NCBI RefSeq assembly: GCF_021390395.1
Contig: NZ_JAJUWT010000003.1
Location: 62,001-126,000 of the forward strand
Direction: 5' to 3'
DNA from: Saccharothrix sp. S26
GTDB lineage: Bacteria > Actinomycetota > Actinomycetes > Mycobacteriales > Pseudonocardiaceae
Length of the DNA: 64,000 nt
Shown here: positions 61,724 to 64,000 of the stretch, piece by piece
How the letters are laid out: the number at the start of each line of letters is the position of its first letter
How positions within the stretch are numbered: position 1 is the first letter of the stretch
Program-made: the position numbers and the translations under genes
The notes under the pieces: model-generated
Told to the model about the DNA's origin: nothing
Databases searched by the model: none
The model's input: the letters and a program-made list of their open reading frames with translations, nothing else

Positions 61724-62909
61724 CCTGCTGATCCGCTCCGTGCGGCCGTGGCCGAACGCCCCGGGCGCACCCCTGGTCGACGTGCTGTGCCGGGACGGGC
61801 GCACAGCGGCGTTCGGCGCGGACCTCGACCCGCCACCCGGGACGGCGGTGGTGGACGGGCGGGGCGGCGTGCTGCTGCCCGCGTTCACCGACGCGCACGC
61901 CCACCTCGACTCCACCCGGCTCGGCCTGCCGTTCCGCCCGCACAGCGCGGGCGACGGGCTGGCCGAGCTGATCGACAACGACCGGCGCAACTGGCGGGCC
62001 GCCGAGGCGTCGGTCGCGCAGCGCGCCACCCACACGCTCGGGCGCACGATCGCGTTCGGCGCGACGCACGTGCGCAGCCACGCGCAGGTGGACGTCGACT
62101 CGGGGCTGGAAAAGCTGGAGGGCGTGCTGGCCGCGCGCGAGGAGCACGCGGGCCGGGCGCACGTCGAGGTGGTGGCGTTCCCGCAGTGCGGCATCCTGCG
62201 CGAGAAGGGCACCGCGGAGCTGCTCGACGCGGCGCTGCGGGCGGGCGCGGACCTGGTCGGCGGGCTGGACCCGGCGGGCTACGACCGCGACCCGGTGCGG
62301 CACCTGGACGTGGTGTTCGGGTTGGCCGAGAAGCACCAGCGCGGGGTGGACGTGCACCTGCACGACGCCGGCACGCTGGGCGCGTTCCAGGTGGAGCTGA
62401 TCTGCGAGCGCGTGCGGGCCCTGGGCATGCAGGGGCAGGTGACGATCAGCCACGCGTTCGCGCTGTCCACAGTGGACGTCGAACGGCAGCGCGAGCTGGT
62501 GGAGCGGCTCGCGGAGCTGGACGTCGCGGTGACGACGGTCGCGCCGGGCGTGCGAGACCCGTTGCCGTTGCAACTGCTGCGGTGGGCCGGGGTGAGGCTC
62601 GGCCTCGGGCAGGACGGCATCCGGGACTACTGGTCGCCCTACGGCAACGGCGACATGCTCGACCGCGCGTGGCAGCTCGCCTACCGCAACGGGTTCCGGC
62701 GCGACGAGCTGGTGGAGATGTGCGTCGACATCGCCACCCGGGGCGGCGCGTCGGTCCTGGGACGGGCGCTGGGGCTGACCGAGGGGTCGCCCGCCGACCT
62801 GGTGGTGGTGCCCGGCGACACGGTGACGGCCGCGGTGATGGATCGCGCTCCGCGCACCTTGGTGGTACACGAGGGGCGTGTGGTGGCCGCCGATGGTCAG
62901 GTCGTGTGA
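61713..62909 (+). CDS. amidohydrolase, cytosine-deaminase-like
   Basis: Metal-dependent deaminase of 398 residues. First metal motif FTDAHAHLDS, then ATHVRSHAQVD, VHLHDAG, ISHAFALS and the aspartate region GLGQDGIRDYWSPYGNGDML, which resembles cytosine/isoguanine deaminases. PADLVVVPGDTV closes the beta-sandwich. GTG 61713 is 6 bases after TAGCGT (61701-61706), so it can have its own leaderless promoter although it overlaps the oxidase gene. The substrate may be cytosine or another N-heterocycle. Confidence 0.82.
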   Translation: MTGDLLIRSVRPWPNAPGAPLVDVLCRDGRTAAFGADLDPPPGTAVVDGRGGVLLPAFTDAHAHLDSTRLGLPFRPHSAGDGLAELIDNDRRNWRAAEASVAQRATHTLGRTIAFGATHVRSHAQVDVDSGLEKLEGVLAAREEHAGRAHVEVVAFPQCGILREKGTAELLDAALRAGADLVGGLDPAGYDRDPVRHLDVVFGLAEKHQRGVDVHLHDAGTLGAFQVELICERVRALGMQGQVTISHAFALSTVDVERQRELVERLAELDVAVTTVAPGVRDPLPLQLLRWAGVRLGLGQDGIRDYWSPYGNGDMLDRAWQLAYRNGFRRDELVEMCVDIATRGGASVLGRALGLTEGSPADLVVVPGDTVTAAVMDRAPRTLVVHEGRVVAADGQVV

Positions 62910-62951
62910 ATGGTCGCCCGCGGTGCGGCGCCGGTCAGTAGCCTGCGCGGC

Positions 62952-63473
62952 ATGAGTGAGACGTGGGAGGCCCTCCAGGCGACCCCGTTGGTCGAGGTGC
63001 GGCGACGTGCGGCGATCATCGGTGAGCGCGCCGACGTGGCGCCGATGACCGTGGACGGCGCGGAGCGGTTCGCGTGGAACGACCGGGGCGGCCAGTCGAC
63101 CGTCTGGTACTTCACGCCCGAGGATCGTGCGTTGCTGCTGACGTTCGACCACGAGACCGACCTCAACCTGTACGCGGAGGGTGACTACGCGGTGCAGGAG
63201 TCGCTCTACCGGGGCGTGCCGGAGGACCTCGTCCGGCTGGTGCGCAACCGGCCGGAGAACTACGAGTCGCTCAACCTCACCGACGAGACGACCGGGAACA
63301 CGATCCACTACGCCGGTGGCGTGTTCTGGTTCGACGGCGAGCGGTGGCAGGCGGCCGAGGGCTTCCTGGCGCACTGCGAGCGCGAGGGCCTGGACCCGAT
63401 GGTCGAGTCCGGCTTCGAGTACTGCCTGGAGGCGTACCGGTTCGGGCACGACCTCACCGCCCCGCAGGGGTGA
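62952..63473 (+). CDS. hypothetical protein, 173 residues
   Basis: Soluble acidic protein MSETWEALQATPLVEVRRRAAIIG, with WYFTPEDRALLLTFDHETDLNLYAEGDYAVQESLYRGVPEDLVRLVRN and VFWFDGERWQAAEGFLAHCEREGLDPM. No family recognised; the pattern resembles small immunity-type or SMI1-like proteins only loosely. ATG 62952 is 7 bases after TAGCCT (62939-62944), a leaderless start. The 3' end overlaps the opposing Erm gene by 20 bp. Confidence 0.7.
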   Translation: MSETWEALQATPLVEVRRRAAIIGERADVAPMTVDGAERFAWNDRGGQSTVWYFTPEDRALLLTFDHETDLNLYAEGDYAVQESLYRGVPEDLVRLVRNRPENYESLNLTDETTGNTIHYAGGVFWFDGERWQAAEGFLAHCEREGLDPMVESGFEYCLEAYRFGHDLTAPQG

Positions 63474-64000
63474 GGGCGAACAGCTCGGCCCACTGCTCGG
63501 CGGTCAGGTCGCGCGGTAGCGTGCGGTCGGTGACGCCGTGGCGGCGGGCCCACGCGGCGAGTCGGGCCCGGGGGTGGGCCGCGCGCACGATCGACGGCAC
63601 GCCCCGACCCCGGCCGGTGAACACGCGGTGCACGAACGCCTGGTAGCGGCGGCGGTCGCGCGGGTCCACCAGCGGCGTTCGGCGGCGGGTCACCGTGAGC
63701 AGGCCGCCGTCCACCCCGGGACGGGGCCGGAACGCGGCGGCCGGCACGCGCCGGACCAGCGTGAACGAGTACCAGGGCCACCACTGGGCGGTCATCATCG
63801 TGGCGCCGCCGACGCCCGCCCGACGGCGGGCGACCTCCCACTGGACCAGCAGCACGGCGTCCGTCCACCCTCCGTTGTGGACGATCCGGCGCAGCATCGC
63901 CGTGGTCAGGTGGAACGGCAGGTTGCCGACCAGGACGTGCGGCTCGCGCGGCAGGCGGTGGCGCAGGAAGTCCGCCTCGACCAGGGTCGTGGTCGCCGCC
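63454..64000 (-). CDS. Erm-type 23S rRNA adenine N6-methyltransferase, 5' part missing
   Basis: The visible 181 residues are the C-terminal part of an rRNA adenine N6-methyltransferase of the KsgA/Erm family; the N-terminal AdoMet-binding residues lie beyond the right edge. Motif IV reads VGNLPFHLTTAMLRRIVH (N-L-P-F). AQWWPWYSFTLVRRVPAAAFRPRPGVDGGLLTVTRR is characteristic of actinobacterial Erm enzymes, which methylate A2058 and give macrolide-lincosamide-streptogramin resistance. The residues up to GRGRGVPSIVRAAHPRARLAAWARRHG form the helical RNA-binding tail. KsgA is less likely because the C-terminal domain is short. Producer self-resistance or a silent gene are both possible. Confidence 0.85.
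   Translation of the reverse strand, partial: AATTTLVEADFLRHRLPREPHVLVGNLPFHLTTAMLRRIVHNGGWTDAVLLVQWEVARRRAGVGGATMMTAQWWPWYSFTLVRRVPAAAFRPRPGVDGGLLTVTRRRTPLVDPRDRRRYQAFVHRVFTGRGRGVPSIVRAAHPRARLAAWARRHGVTDRTLPRDLTAEQWAELFALTPAGR

Overview
The window is 64 kb of chromosome from a high-GC, filamentous-type actinobacterium, most likely order Pseudonocardiales (Saccharothrix, Lentzea or Actinosynnema type). The pointers are strong GC3 codon bias, many GTG starts, SepH, DUF2530, DUF2537 and DUF3027 proteins, XRE-DUF5753/DUF397 pairs, an IdeR-type iron box, a perfect CebR-type box and many leaderless starts. From memory, the backbone follows the order of Mycobacterium tuberculosis Rv0871 to Rv0896: cspB, DUF2771 lipoprotein, MFS, DUF3027, DUF2530, MarR, TrmH methyltransferase, DUF2537, sepH, serC, citA, gltA2. 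Accessory blocks sit between these anchors.

Layout. 0-10 kb: cold shock protein, lipoprotein and MFS, a PLP enzyme, glutamine cyclotransferase, then a coupled DUF3027/sacsin-like ATPase pair and a 750-bp non-coding GC-rich stretch. 9-13.6 kb: DUF2530, purine permease, MarR, MFS and a FetB-like permease whose last codons form an iron box. 13.7-20.8 kb: ABC-F ATPase, a CebR-box-controlled secreted esterase with a cellulose-binding domain, YciI protein, glutamate-cysteine ligase family enzyme, TrmH methyltransferase, DUF2537. 20.8-25.6 kb: a heterodimeric ABC exporter with one degenerate ATP site, and small membrane proteins. 25.9-29.8 kb: sepH, serC, cupin, citA. 29.9-35 kb: urease genes ureABCFG and ureD, with a candidate GlnR box in front and a secreted DUF4232 gene wedged in front of ureD. 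35-45.4 kb: pdxH, transporters, an XRE-DUF5753/DUF397 pair, metallo-hydrolase/TetR pair, aldose epimerase, amidohydrolase. 45.6-55 kb: acyl-CoA dehydrogenase with TetR and sugar kinase, gltA, PadR with a glycoside-hydrolase-like protein, photolyase, and an XRE/ABC exporter operon. 55.4-57.9 kb: a three-gene type VII secretion-associated set. 58-62.9 kb: a TetR-controlled glycerol-3-phosphate dehydrogenase, an alkyl-DHAP-synthase-like enzyme and a cytosine-deaminase-like amidohydrolase. The right edge cuts an Erm-type 23S rRNA methyltransferase gene.

The least explained features are two families of intergenic palindromic repeat, each present twice. One is a 168-bp element (756-923 and 25720-25887) with 14-bp terminal inverted repeats in one copy and a perfect 30-bp stem in the other. 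The other is a modular element built from GAACGTAGGACTC and GAGTTGAACG units, found at two convergent gene ends (45381-45590 and 57946-58066) with the units in opposite nesting order. No CRISPR array, tRNA, rRNA, transposase or phage gene was seen.
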